Shown: positions 10,136 through 22,552, counted from the first letter of the stretch. The stretch is DNA of 64,000 nucleotides from Sycobia sp. Sy_11 (GCA_018907035.1 JACCIC010000064.1:496001-560000); one strand, 5' to 3'. Made by a program: numbers and translations. The notes: a model not told the origin generated them from the sequence alone.

Positions 10136-11960
10136 ATACATTCGCGCGCGCGCGCGTGTGTATTACGTAAATTAATCTCTACAACTCACGTCCACTCCGC
10201 ATTTACCCAGGATTCTGCCTGTGGAGTGGGGCAAAACCCCTGGCCAAGCGCAGTAGGGCAAATGCCGACTAGGAAAACCCGCTCGAGAGTGGTTAAACTC
10301 TAATGAAACCTATAATTAAAACTGCTTCAATTAGATATCTAAATTATATTTTTCAAATTTTTACCTTTCACTTTAGAGTGTGAAAAACATCTATTAGCTA
10401 TTAAAAAAAGCTTAACTTTATTGATACATTCTGTCTGGCTTTTCCAGTTCATTTCAAGGCATTCTTACAATTAAATTTATTGCAACACTGAAATAAATAT
10501 AAATAAATCAAACAATGAATTCAACAAACCAAAATTGAATGCTAATGTTTCAACGCCAGAGATTAATATTCTTACGGAAGTACATTTAATATAGATTTTT
10601 AATTTATTAAAAAGATTTAAATACGGAGGTCATTATTTGGTTTATTTATATTAATTCATATTTATTATGCACAAGAAGCCATTAAATTATGCTATTATAT
10701 CAATATTTAAATAATATAACTCGTATGTATATATACTGTATTAACAAAAGTTATTACACAGACGATAATATTTTGAAACTTATTTTACTTCGCTCTCCTT
10801 AACTTGCGTGTTGTCTGCTAATCAACTTTCCTTTCTTCCATGCAGCGCTGTTAAAGAATTGATGAGAGAATATATGCTTGTAGTTTATTGCCTATTTTTA
10901 TTTTATATATAAAATCTATTTAATAAGCAATCAAATTAATGTAGACTCATCAAAGCTAAATAAATAGTTGCTCAATTTTAAAGCTTCCAACACGTTGTAA
11001 ATATTATAAAATAAATGGTAGTGCAACGTTTTTTTCTAAATATCAAAATGAATTGTACTTTTCAAAGATTTCTCAAAATCGCGATTTTGATCATTTTATA
11101 ACTTTTGTTCAATAGGCTGAAAAAATGATAAGAAAAGCCTAATTAAAAATCATTACTGATAGAATAAAAATAGAGAAATTAACCGTCCTTTTGAGGAAAA
11201 ATAGGTGCCGCTGCTGCATAATTACTTACGCTAAATAATTAAACTCAAAAAAAATAATTTTTTCGAAAATAGGTAAAACTTCATATATTAGCATATATTT
11301 AAAATTTTATCAACAATATCATTGTATAAAAAATTTGTAAAGTAAAATAGTAATAAAACATATTAATAACTATATTATTTTTACAATTACGCATTAAGTA
11401 CATTTTTTAATTGCTGGTTTAATTCTTAATCATATAAAATTTATTTCTGCTTTTGCTCTCATTATTATGCTTTCGTGTTTACTAAATAATTTAATGAGTA
11501 AATGAAATTTCAGAACTTCAAGTCGATACTCAGAACAAATCGTCAGCCTAGTCAAACCAATCAGGATATTTTTGTCGCATAAAGGTTTGAACAATCTCTT
11601 CAATAAGTTAATAAGTGTTCTTTATGCAAGGTATTTGCATGGTATTTTTCGAATCCTTCTAATTGGCAGTAAATTATGCTTGAAAAGATTTCTATTGGTC
11701 TACACAAATGCATAGTACTGGGAGTGTCAGAATCAGAATAAGAATTTCATTCCTATAATGAATATATTTTTCATTACTACTTGCATCGTCTTTTTCATGT
11801 TTAATAAAATTTTTCTCGCATTCTGAACAAGCACTTTTTTAAAGAATTACTTTTCGCGTTTGTTTCATAAATCTTTTTAGTGTTAAAATCTTTAAAATGA
11901 GATACATCAACATTTGTGCATACATTCAGCAGCGTCTATAAATTCGTTTAATTCATTTAT
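10136..11960. other. no gene seen
   Basis: From 10136 to 10305 it is GC-rich, with a (GC)n/(GT)n run (cgcgcgcgcgcgtgtgtg). From there to 11960 it is AT-rich without supported features. The 3' end of the P-type element probably lies somewhere in 11500-11960, but I could not fix its terminal repeat. Confidence 0.35.
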
Positions 11961-14580
11961 TCATTCTGAATTATATTCAGGTAATTGGCTATCTACTAAA
12001 GCATTGTAATTTATAGATTCAATGTTAATATTATGTTCATGTAATTCTATCGATGAATAATTTTCTAGACACATTAGGTTACATTTTTTACTCGTATGAA
12101 TAAATGTGATTAACAAAATATGTCTAAAAGCTAAGCGATACATTCTACAGGAAGGGTTTGCATTAAATTCGCCTCTATCGCGAAGCTCTAAATGCACATG
12201 TTCTACTGAATTCTGATTACAAAGACCTATCGCTAATTCAAAATCGTGAAATTCAATCTTAACATCATTGTAAAGCCCTAATAAAGTTCAAAAGGTTAGT
12301 GGTAAACCAAGAATACATGGTAGTTTACTATATTTACCATTTCTTACTACAATCCATTTCTCTAACCATTTAATAAAATGATGTAAATGCTGTTGAATTT
12401 CCGGATTGTTCTCAGAAAAAGGTATTATTTGTTTATGATCAGTTCAAATGAATACTAATTACTCGCTTCAATAACGGCATCAATTTTTTCAAGAAAATCC
12501 ACCGAATTTTTTCAAGTTATTGAATCAAGTTTATTTATATCAGTTAATCTCTCGACCTTAGCTATTTATCGACTTAACAGTAAAAAGAACTCTCCATAAT
12601 ATGTCCTAACAAATTCGAAGTTTCATTGGCTCGATCAAAGTTCTATTTTTTCAGATCAGTAAAAGAAATAATAATTTCATCATTAATATAAATAGAATCA
12701 TGGGAGCTTAATTAAGCTATGAATCTTTTAATCAAGAGCGGCCAATCAAAAGCTCCAAACATCTTAACATTAATAGAAAAAGTATGGCTATATGCATGTG
12801 ATATTTAATAATTTTAAAACCTTCTGATTGTTCGTATCTTGATCACAACCAATCACACGGATGTCCCAATTTTTCGAACTTTTAATAAAATTTCAGTGAT
12901 CATTTCAAGAAGTTCTTCAGCATTAGCTCTATTTTCATTAAACCCGAAAAATAATATAGCATACTTAGGAACATTACGATCTCTTCACTCTTTTCCTAAA
13001 CTAAACCTTTCAAAATATCCATCTTTTTGGAATATTCTTCAGCAGATTTAATCGTTATTTCCTCCGACTTTAGTGTGCTGAGTCTTTTTTCTACTGGTAT
13101 AGACATTAAATATTCCTGGATTTTTAACAAAAGATTATTATTGATACCTGGAATTACATCAAATTATGAAACCCATGCTCTAATGCTAGAATCCGAAGGT
13201 AAAATGAAGCCAGCGCTACTTAATCTTGAGTAGCAAACCGATGAATGATATACATCTGCTCAGTATGATCTTTTTCTTCATTCGTATAAGTAGTATTTTT
13301 CTTATGTAATTGTAATTTAATCATTGTTATGCTAGAAGAGGAATATCTTTATTTTCTAAATAAGAATCCATATCATTACTGTTTTCATTTGGTTGAACTA
13401 TTATCCATTTATTTGAACGACTATTTTTAGATTTTTATTTCATTTGCAAAATTGTTATTTTATTTTTTTTCTTTTTTTTGGAAAACTAACAATTGTTTTT
13501 CTAAAGCGAAAATTCTTTTCTTTGTATACACCAACTAAAAGCTCTTTTATAACCAATTAAAAGTTCTTTTTTTCTTTTTAAAGGAGTTATATTGTTATCC
13601 AGTAATTGACATTCCATCATTTAAGCTATTAGAATTCTGAGCGGGAGTCTCAATTTCCATATTCTTATCAACATCAACGTCGAATCTTTCAATATTAGTA
13701 GATAAGGTTTTCACTTCTTTTGAGCAGATCCTTACGTATTGAGTACTATTGGAAAATTTAGGGATATATATTTCATCATAATATCCAAATCTTTCGTTTC
13801 AAAATTATTGCACAACTGTTTATAGGAAGGATACGTTATTCGAAGTATTTTGATTCTACTTATATCCGTAAAGTTATGTACATCGTTTAGTCTGTCTATA
13901 GAAGACTCTATATTTTGAACATAAGGTTCTTCTACGTTGGACATTACGTTGCTTTCTATTACTATTTTATCTACTATTTCATGTAAAATGTCATTTACAG
14001 TTTCACTTAAACTCTTGATTTTATTAAAATTTGTTCGATTCTGAAGATTTTTCCAATGAATAGGAATCCCATTATAACGCAGTCAGACTTTTCCTTCATT
14101 GGTAAAATATCCATCTTCAAAATGCATTCTACAAAGTCCGGAAGCTCCTAAACTTATGGCGACATTAGAAGAAGTTTTTTTATTTCCTGCTGAACCGATA
14201 ATTAATAATTAAACTAGAGTTCATGTAAATAAATCATTGAAAATTGCGATTTTTCTATAGACTTGACTTACTAAAATTTATTTCAATTTCTTTTGTTTAA
14301 CTTCGACAATAAAACATAATTCTGATATAATTTTGAGATATAATTTGATTACCGTCGTCGAGAATAGATTTTTTTATTTGTTACAGAATCAATTTTAATG
14401 GGACTTTTACAAGAAAAATGAATAAACAAACTTTAAAAAAGAGTAAAAAACGTACTATTCACAAATTTCAACATAATTTTAATGATAATTATTGCTTACC
14501 ACAATTTTCGATCCATACATGCTGCTTTTCGACTGTCGGTGGAAATCGTAAGAGTATAATTGTTCTGCGGTCCATTATTA
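11961..14580 (-). pseudogene. THAP/P-element-type transposase, decayed
   Basis: Minus strand. The first exon piece (about 14580-14500) encodes a THAP-like LLRFPPTVEKQHVWIENCG and stops at a GTAAGC donor. A 313-bp intron (14499-14187) ends in TTCAGCAG. The next exon continues with LCRMHFEDGYF, the Cys-x2-His-Phe part of a THAP zinc finger, but the N-terminal Cys pair was not found. Further downstream, in shifting frames with several stops, come blocks typical of P-superfamily transposases: RANAEELLEMITEILLKV plus CDQ (about 12930-12830), PYFFY, GAFDWPLLIKRF (host-like DxPHLIK box, about 12750), KNSVDFLEKIDAV (about 12500) and, near the C-terminus, VEHVHLELRDRGEFNANPS...MYRLAFR (12200-12100). 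P/THAP9 proteins bind DNA through THAP and cut through an RNase H-like fold. This copy cannot make a full protein. Confidence 0.75.
14187..14499 (-). other. putative intron of the P-type transposase remnant
   Basis: Donor GTAAGC after ...ENCG and acceptor TTCAGCAG before the THAP Cys-His part. Splicing joins the two halves of the THAP domain in frame through a Gly codon. Confidence 0.55.
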
Positions 14581-14608
14581 CAATTGAAATATTTTCATCG
14601 ATAATAAT

Positions 14609-14643
14609 TTTTATTAAATAACATATCGCGTTATTTAATAAAA
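14609..14643. repeat. 14-bp perfect inverted repeat
   Basis: Bases 14609-14622 are the reverse complement of 14630-14643 with a 7-base spacer (atatcgc). It lies just upstream of the THAP exon, but I cannot tell whether it belongs to that element. Confidence 0.7.
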
Positions 14644-16434
14644 TTAAAAAAATTAAACTACAAAATAAACTCAAAAAATTCTTCTTATAATTATTCAAAT
14701 ATCACTTTATACACAGCTGCTCGTTTAACTTGTATATCTATTGATGATTAACTATCGATTGATTTAAAGAATTCAAAAACGAACTCCTAGATGTTCAAAA
14801 CAAAAAAGAATCAAAAACATACATATACCCAATCGTGCGACGAGCTGACAGCCCACTATGTAATGTCAGACAGAATATTGCACATATGTGATGTGTATAT
14901 GTATTTGTGCGCGCGCGCACGTGTGTTGTGTTGCGTTGTGTTGCAAAACCAGTATAACTCTATACGTTAAAATATATGTAATTTTATTACATATTATAGA
15001 ATTACTTGATTCAGAATCTTTTACATTTATAACGTATTATAAAAGTATAGTTTGTATATATTTTTCAAATTGGTTTACTTAAAAAAATACACTGTAATAA
15101 TTGAATAAACCAATTAAACACCATTTTAAAGGGTTACAAAATATCCAGTTTGTAACTTAATAATTTTTAAAAAATTTCTTTAAATTGGTAATATATAATC
15201 ATACACCTATAGTAAACTATTATTGACAGCCTTTAGAAGCTTTATTGCTTTTCGCCTATTTTAAGAATACATGCGGTAATTACAGTAATTATATAAAGAT
15301 GAAATAGCCTTATCCAAAACAAAATTTCCCGTTAGACTAGAATAATATCAAATGAATGTGGAGATTTCATGGATAAACCCGCTGATTTGCCTAATAATTC
15401 CGATGAAAGTAAAAATCCTAGAATATATTAAAAAGTTTGCATATAGTATATTTATATTGTTATTAATCGTATAAAAATAATTATATTCATATTAATATTT
15501 AATATTGGCAAGAAAAATAATTGAATTTATTTAAAAACTTTGTACAATTTCACGTTTCTATATTTATTTGTTTATATGTCATTACTAAATAATTTAAAAT
15601 CTTAAATTAAAATGAATTAATAAACAATTTTATACAAATAGTTATTAAATTTGAACAAGAATAACAAATAATAATGGTGTAACAACCACACGATAAGCAT
15701 AAAAAATAGCGTAAAAAAGGATCAACTGTTTATTATTAAATAACCATTGATAATTTTCAGAAAATTTAGTTTTAAATCATTCAAAATGATTGCTTGAGAC
15801 ACAAGATTTCGAATTTTTAAAAAAATTTAAACTTATTAATATTTGAAATGTAGTGAAAATTACAATAACATTGCAAAATTTGTACTTCGAAAAATCATAA
15901 AATTATTTATTTGAATTTTAGGATATTGATGGTTAGAAGATTTTTTATTTAAAATAATCTCTTTTTCATAAAAAAATTTTTCTTTATCAAATTTTAATTC
16001 TCCTCTATTTGTTTAAATAATTTTGATTTAAACAACGTATTAGATCGATTTCCAAAAAAACCTCAGCATTCATATTGTAGAGGTCAAAATATCTAAGCGA
16101 ATTTTTTTATTGGAAATATCTGATTTCATAAGGGCAGTATAACTATCGCGAGGACTAAGTCAAGAACAAAATCTTTAGGGGGGGGGTAAGGTATTTAAAC
16201 TTTTTTGACCATTTTTTTTATTTGTTAAATGAATGCTTTATATCTGAAGAATATTGTGTCGAAATTTCAATTTAATCGGAGCAACATTGACAAAGTTGTT
16301 AGTATTTGAACATTCGTTGCTCCAAGTAGGATTTTTACATATTCGTAATTCTGCTTAACCATTGTGCGGCGCGCTTACTTGGAGAGCGATTGTTTTGATT
16401 TATAAATCCAGTTATATAAATACAGCTATACAAC
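14644..16434. other. AT-rich DNA, no gene
   Basis: Only a short (GC)n/(GT)n island near 14909-14950 stands out. Confidence 0.4.
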
Positions 16435-16873
16435 ACTTCCCCCTGAAGTTCTCAGTGCTATTAGACCCATTTATGAGGACTTGAGTAAAGACGAACTCTT
16501 GCAGCGATGTCTTGGAGGTTTCACGCAAAATAACAATGAGAGTCTCAATCAGCTAATCTAGAAAATCTCTCCAAAATCAGTGAGTGGCACCTCTACAATT
16601 GTTGAAATTGCAGCTAATTTAGCTGTATGTACTTTCAATGAAGACTGTTTTGCTCTATTAGCCAGTATGAAAAAGATGCAAATCAGTACAGGGTCAGGTT
16701 CCCACGAATGGGCGCGACAAGTTGACGAGTTGCGAATAAATAGAGCCGAAGAACAAGCGTCACACGATAGTAAAGAAGGAAGAGTTTTACGTAGACAAAT
16801 ACAAAAAGATGCTTTAGACCATGTAAATGAAAGCGTTTTACTATATGGACCTGGTATTGACGATTCTATATGA
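16435..16873 (+). pseudogene. Mutator-like (MULE) transposase C-terminal fragment
   Basis: The frame from about 16435 reads LPPEVLSAIRPIYEDLS, then RCLGGFTQNNNESLNQLI, then a TAG stop where the family has Trp (IW), and then runs open to 16873. It ends with YGPGIDDSI after a basic stretch (VDELRINRAEEQASHDSKEG). The Q-N-x-NE-x-x-N box and the LYGPGI ending are familiar from a large insect family carrying the Mutator-like transposase domain. I recognise it from memory and could not search. One nonsense mutation and a missing N-terminal part mark it as a pseudogene. An N-terminal fragment of what looks like the same family lies at 55209-55540 (-). Confidence 0.65.
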
Positions 16874-17690
16874 ACTTGAAAGAATTATAAAGTTTCATTG
16901 TGGATTTCTTAGTTTACAAAACTTTTAAGCCGTTTCCTGAAAACTGCTATTTTTGAAGTCGGTGTACATCCTCACACAGAATCTACTGAACCGATCGGTT
17001 TGAAATTTTGCACAGTACATTTTTACATAATTCATAAGGTAATGCTATCGAGTTTTTTGGTTATTTTTATTAATTTTTAATTTTACAGTAACAAAGAACC
17101 CAAGTTTTTGTAGCAAAAATCGGATTTTTGGCTTCTTAGGGCTACCAAAAATTCTAAAATTAAAAAAAAAATTGACAGCGTTACCTGAGGAAACATCTCT
17201 TTCAAAGAATGTACTTTGGTTTTTGCGATTCCAATGATTCTGTGGTGCGTAATCGTGTACACTGCAAAACAACTTTTTCTCGTGGAGCGTCCGGAGATTC
17301 ACTGTCATTCGCTGAATTTTTAATATTTTTCAATGAAAATTTAGGAAAATATGGTTCAAATGATACATTTTTATTTATAAACTGACTGGGTAATCCGGCT
17401 GTATCTGTGTCGCGAGAAAAAATTCTTAAATACATACCTGTTTTATATCGAATTAACCTTACCGCCCCTCTTAAAACAAAAACGAAACAAACAACACGTA
17501 TACATATACATCGCAGCACACAGTAGCGCGCTGTAGGCAAGTCAGCTATATTAACAGTATTAAGACTGGTAGTATGTTTAATTAAGAACAGTAGTAGGGC
17601 ATATTAATAGTAAATATTATATGCATATACATTATGACGGTGTCACAAGAAACCGAAAGACCACAACGCATTTAGTATTCGTGAGAAGCA
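16874..17690. other. no gene seen
   Basis: The first ~100 bp may still derive from the Mutator-like element. The rest is AT-rich, with incidental open frames on the minus strand (17045-17540) that have no recognisable domain. Confidence 0.35.
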
Positions 17691-17801
17691 TTAGTTCGTG
17701 CGCTAGTACTGGACGCTTAGTTTGATGATTTATGGCATTGCCGGTGCAGCGTGTTAATCGCGAAAATTCTCCGTGCCGTTCACGCGGGCCTGTCCAGATG
17801 C

Positions 17802-17891
<90 letters not shown>

Positions 17892-18460
17892 GGGAGGGAG
17901 ACAGAGAGGGGGGGGGGAAGGCAACACTCGATGCAAGACATGCTGACCACTTGTGCTGAGGGTGTGAAGTTATTGGCTGAAAGTTAGCCGCTAATTAGGT
18001 TAATGGAGATCGCCACCGTTAACAGTGCGGAAGCATTTTGTGTGCAGGGCAGTTCGCTACGGGGTTGAGTGGAATTCGCGAAAGAATTTTGTCGCGGGCT
18101 GCACGGGCAGCGCTTCGAAAACAGCAGAGAAGTCGGCCAGGTGGACCAATCTACTCAGATGAAACCGGAAATAGTGAGAGAGGTAAGAGCCAGCTTGGTG
18201 CGTGTATCGACAGGTCGACTAAAGCATTGAGTGCTTAGTGTCCGCGAAGAATGGGATAGCGTCGCCGGCAGGTAGCTCACCGTGAGTGTCGCGCCGCAAA
18301 GGGAGACGTTTGAGCTGCGCGCGTACGGAGAGTGGTCGAGTTTCCGGATTCCCATCTCCCGCCTCGCGGGCGTCACGCAAAGGCGACGTAAGGAGAGAGC
18401 ATGGGATTAGAAGATCCGTGGTGAGAATCGCGATTGCCAAGCAGAAATCCCCTTTACAAT
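17691..18460. other. GC/CpG-rich island with embedded (GA)n, function unknown
   Basis: About 770 bp clearly richer in CG dinucleotides than the flanks, with several GT-containing sites that could act as donors (gaggtaagagcc near 18180, gacgtaaggag near 18390, gtggtgagaatc near 18420). This could be a host promoter or 5' non-coding exon, or an LTR similar in build to the one at 9254. I searched for TG...CA ends with a duplication and found none. Open frames on both strands here have no known domains. Confidence 0.35.
17811..17888. repeat. (GA)n microsatellite
   Basis: About 78 bp of GA repeats followed by a degenerate purine tract and a run of G. Confidence 0.95.
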
Positions 18461-19157
18461 AAAAAAACTGTTCATGAGCGTATTTATTTAAATAATTTTT
18501 TCAGACAGATAAAGTTTCTTTCTTGCAATTTCGACTCATAGTTTGGTAACTAATTTTAGATCATGCACTCTAAAGAGTGCGCCCGTTTCAGTGACTGACT
18601 GTGGCGGGGCGCCCATTTTCCTGCCCTGATATATGGGCTCTGACAATCTCTCCCTATTATCTCTGTTTATACCTATTCACTACTATAATTGAATAATTCT
18701 TTGTACCTGTCCATTTTTATGTTGAGTTGATTACACATTGTACTGTTGATCTACACATTGTAAATTAAACAGCCAAATTGAATCATATTTAATTTGTAAA
18801 AGATTGACGCGAAAATAGCTGTTTTTTTTCTTCTATTTTTGAAGGTTTTTAAATGTTATAACATACGTTTATGTCTATGATATTATTATTTTTTTGAATG
18901 GAAAAATATGTATCTAAAGTTTGAAATCTGAATCTGGAGCCAACCGTAGGTGTCTTTATTATCATTGTATTTCATAAAAAATGGTTATGAAAAACCGTTA
19001 ATTGTTAATCTGCATCAGATGATATAAATATTAATTTAAAAAACAAAATAGATCACCAGTTTTAATTACATTATGTCGTATAATATTATAGGTTCTACCG
19101 AAAAAAATTTCGACCGTCATATGGGCGCAATCTAGTGTATACATATTTATTTATTTA
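18461..19157. other. no gene seen
   Basis: A short GC-richer stretch (18560-18640) and then AT-rich DNA. Confidence 0.4.
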
Positions 19158-19525
19158 CAAGGGTGGTCCCAGAAATACCTGGCCTGACCTAGAGGAGGTG
19201 AGAGTTGCTCAAAAAATACCACTGTATTAGAAAGTACACAATCTATAAGTACATGTTTCAAGTTTGAAGACGCTATGATGTTTAATATTTGTTTGACAAC
19301 CATCAATAGTGAACGTTTTCAGTGAATTTGTGAACATGGAAAAAATTGGTCATCGTTATGTCATATAATACTTTTATTTGAAAGATCTCAGCCCAACCAA
19401 TATGAACGCTGAACTAGACTCTATTCTGTGTAAGACTGCTCCTTCCTTTGCAAGAGTAAAATGTTGGGTAGTAGAATTTCAACGAGGCCGTACGAGCTAC
19501 CAAGCGAGGTGACGACGCTAAATCA
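19158..19525 (+). mobile_element. mariner 5' fragment (lineage D, copy 1)
   Basis: Begins just after a TA with a terminal-repeat-like CAAGGGTGGTCCCAGAAATA. It continues through the start of a transposase (LSPTNMNAELDS, then VVEFQRGRT) and breaks off at about 19525, where gypsy-type sequence begins. The same transposase segment is present again, diverged, at 19893-20010, so two mariner copies flank the gypsy piece. Confidence 0.75.
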
Positions 19526-19892
19526 GAGAGAACGACAATCCCTTGAGAGTACACTGAGAGGCTTACTGCTAAAACAGAGCTACAAACTACCTTCGGAAAA
19601 ACTACCGCCATACAACATCGATGCACAAGGGCACCGAACCTTTAAACAACGGCTACGTCGTATACCCGATAAACTGCTCCGACAGGCGCATGCTGAGATA
19701 GATAGACTACTGGGCGAAGGAATTATAGAACCTTCAGGAGTAATTGCCCTGTCATTGTGGCAAAACAGGACGGAAAAATCCGCTTTTGCATAGCTTATAG
19801 AGCGGTTGATCAAGTTACTAAAAAAGATGCGTACCCGTTGCCGTATATGGAGGTCCTACATGACAACCTCCGAGACGCTCGATATTTATCTA
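19526..19892 (+). mobile_element. Ty3/gypsy reverse transcriptase fragment
   Basis: Reads LNQRERQSLESTLRGL, then HRTFKQRLRRIPDKL, EIDRLLGEGIIEPS and, after a frameshift near 19745, KQDGKIRFCIAYRAVDQVT and KKDAYPLPYMEVL. These are the first conserved blocks of gypsy-group reverse transcriptases (P...EGIIEPS...VVK.DGK.RFC.DYR..N..T..D.YPLP). The fragment ends at DARYLSKIN before the catalytic YxDD box. It joins mariner sequence on both sides, and the first junction creates one open frame (19461-19793) fusing the two. Confidence 0.8.
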
Positions 19893-20850
19893 AGATCAAC
19901 CAATATAAAAGCTGAACTAAACCCTACTCTAGGTGAGACTGCTTCTTCGTTTGCAACAGTAAAATATTGTGTAGCAGAGTCTAAACGCGGTCGTACGAGT
20001 TGACAAGACGAGCATCTCAGTGCTCGATCAAACGAGGTAACGACTCCAGAAATATTGAAGTAAATCCACAAAGCGGTACTGGATGATCATCGACTGAAAG
20101 TGCGCGAGGTAACAGACATGGTAGGTATTTCAAAAAGTGCGGTACATCGCATATTAGCTGAAAATTTGGAGATGTTAAAACTGTGCGACAGATGGGTGAA
20201 AAACATCGTGAAAATGTTTCAGTAGAGTGTTTGGCAATATTTTGCAAAAATAAAGCCGAATTTTTGCGCCGTTTCATAACCATGGATGAAACATGGGTCG
20301 ACCACTTCACACCCGAAATAAAAGAACAATCAAAACAATAGACTCAAAAAGGAGAACCGGTCCCAAAGAAGGCAAAAACCGTTTCTTCTGCAGGCAAGGT
20401 TATGGCGTCGATTTTTTGGGATGCGTGTGGGATAATTTTCATCGACTATGTGAACTTATTGCAACGTTTCAGCGAAAAAATCAAGCGAAAACGGCCGCAT
20501 TTGGCTAAGAAGAAAGTATTGTTCCATTAAGACAATACACCAGCACACACATCCGTTATTGCAATCGCCAAAATTAATGAATTAAAGTTTGAATTGCTGC
20601 CTCATACAACCTATTCGCCAGATTTAGCTCCCTCGGATTATTTTCTGTTTCCAGACATGAAAAAATCGCTTGCTCGTCAAAGATTTTCCAACAATGAAGA
20701 GGTGATGTCGGCCGTTAATGGCTATTATGAGGAGCTTGATAAATCTTATTATAAAAAAGGTATCGAACTTATTGAACATCGCTGGAAAAAGTGTATAGAG
20801 CTGAAAGGTGATTATGTCGAAAAATAAATATATTTTTTTCCAAAATTTTT
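19893..20850 (+). mobile_element. mariner transposase, decayed (lineage D, copy 2)
   Basis: Transposase from the N-terminal helix-turn-helix (VGISKSAVHRILAENL) through TMDETWVDHFTPE, SAGKVMASIFWDA and a catalytic box in which CAA has become TAA (H*DN). The C-terminus (20594-20827) is open: YSPDLAPSDYFLFPDMKK ... GDYVEK stop. DD34D spacing is preserved, but at least two nonsense codons (in KEQSKQ*T and H*DN) and a stop near 20001 inactivate it. No 3' terminal repeat was seen before the Penelope-like element starts. Confidence 0.85.
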
Positions 20851-20889
20851 AATTACTTTTCTTTAATTAATTACATTTTAATTAATTAC

Positions 20890-22024
20890 CGCGAAGAATT
20901 TTTTAAGAAATAACCCTAATATAATCTTTCAAAAGGCCGATAAAGGTAATGTAACTGCAGCTTCTAATAAAATTGATTACATAAATAATATAAATAATAT
21001 ATTAAATGACGATAGTACTTATTTGAAAATTGGCAATTCACACATCATTAAGCTGCGAAATAATTTGAAAGAATTATTAAATAATTGGAAAAGAAATAAA
21101 TATGTAAATGATACTGCATATAAATATATAAAATGTGAAAATGGTACTGTAGCAAAGTGTTATGGGCTTCCCAAAATTCATAAAGAAAAACTGACATTTA
21201 GAAAAATTATAGCTTCTCTAAATTTCGCAACTTATAAAATTACCAGATTTTTATCTAATATGTTGGTTAAGATAATTGGAAAAACTAGTTGTTATATTAA
21301 GGATAAATGGTGTTTTTACAATGAAATCAAAGATGTTATTATTCCGAGAAACTACAAGATGATTTCATTGGATGTGATATCTTTGTTTACAAATGTACCT
21401 TTAGAATTGTTAAATGATATTATACAAGAAAAATGGCATGAAAATACTTTCCATACAAAATTAACAATGAAAGAATTTATTAAAGCTAATTTAGTTTTTA
21501 ATAACACAATTTTTTCGTTTGATAATAAATTTTATGAACAACAATACGGATGTCCAATGGGGTCACCTTTGTCACCGGTTATAGTCAATTTAGTTATGGA
21601 AAAATTAGAAAGCATAGTTTTGTCAAAAAGAGATGTTGATGTCATTAGATGTAGTAATAATAAAGTGAAACTTAATTGGTACAGAAAACCTATTTGGTCA
21701 GGTAGGTTTTTAGATTTTAATTCACATCATCAATTCGGAAACAAAATTGGAGCACTGAAGGGTGTCATTGACAGAGCAATTAAATTGTCACATAAAGATT
21801 TTAGACAAAATAATTTACAGATAGTAAGAGAGACTTTTATTAATAATGGATATCCAATTCAATTTATTAATAGATTGATTGCTGAGAGATTGTTTGACAT
21901 TTATAATACCGAAAATAGACATAGTGCAGAAATTAATTTTAACGGAGGCAAAATTAGTGTCTTACCATATGTTCAAGGATTATCTGAAAGAATAAAAAGA
22001 AATTTTCGGAAATATAACATTTAA
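20890..22024 (+). pseudogene. PLE reverse transcriptase with deleted catalytic core
   Basis: Open for about 375 codons; the first Met-like start is not obvious and the frame is open upstream of 21023. N-terminal IIFQKADKGNV, then CYGLPKIHK, SLDVISLFTNVP (RT motif A with its Asp) and YGCPMGSPLSPVIVNLVME (motif B). After KLESIVLS the protein jumps to VKLNWYRKP..SGRFLDFNS and IGALKGVIDRAIKLSH, regions that normally follow the YADD box. The segment with motif C (YxDD) is missing, yet the frame stays open. A clean in-frame deletion of the catalytic core makes it inactive as a polymerase. Confidence 0.85.
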
Positions 22025-22273
22025 ATTTTCTTTAGCAATAGCAATAATTTAAGTAAGTTGTGTAATAATTGCAAAAGTAGGGATGATTTATGTTTAAAAT
22101 CTGGAGTTGTTAACAAAATTAATTGTATGAATTGTAATAAATACTGTATTGGACAAACAGGTAGATATTTAAAAAAGAGAATTTATCAACATAAATATAG
22201 TTTACGTAGCTCACATATTACTTCCAGTTTAAAGGAGCATTGTTTAAAGTTTTTATTTCTTTTGATTTTGTGA
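22025..22273 (+). pseudogene. PLE GIY-YIG endonuclease domain
   Basis: Continues the PLE after a stop at 22024. It has a zinc-binding-like Cys cluster (LCNNCKSRDDL, NKINCMNCNKY) and the nuclease signature YCIGQTGRYLKKRIYQHK, where YIG becomes CIG and the catalytic Arg follows. It ends with LKEHCLKF. It is separated from the RT frame by a stop and a short interval and is probably the C-terminal domain of the same ancestral protein. Confidence 0.8.
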
Positions 22274-22523
22274 ATGTGGATATTTTAGAACAAGGTATTA
22301 ATAATTAGTATAAAAGGGAGTCTTGAAAGTATTCACATTTCCAAGAATTGGAATAATGTGAATTTAATGTTAGAATCTAGTAAATTTGAAAACATTTATC
22401 ATTCCTTATTAAATTGATTGGTTATGAACAATTTGTGCAGAGGGGGAATTTAGATTTAATTTACTAAATTTGGTAGTGGGAATAGGGTATATATAGATTA
22501 GAATATAAGGTTTAGTTTAGTCC

Positions 22524-22552
22524 CTGATGTGGAGCTGTAGCCAGCTCGAAAT
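22524..22552 (+). ncRNA. degenerate hammerhead-ribozyme core
   Basis: CTGATGT, then a perfect 6-bp stem II (GAGCTG...CAGCTC, loop TAGC), then GAAAT. Compared with the consensus CUGAUGA...GAAAC, two core bases are changed, so cleavage is unlikely. The homologous position in the copy at 57727-57755 keeps the consensus core. Confidence 0.55.

Noticed and set aside
9522..10303. Three overlapping open frames in GC-rich DNA as genes
   Set aside because: They lie within or just beyond the solo LTR, overlap each other and have no recognisable domain.
17732..17959. Arg-Glu repeat protein
   Set aside because: It is a (GA)n translation. The same applies to frames at 31071, 38163 and their complements.
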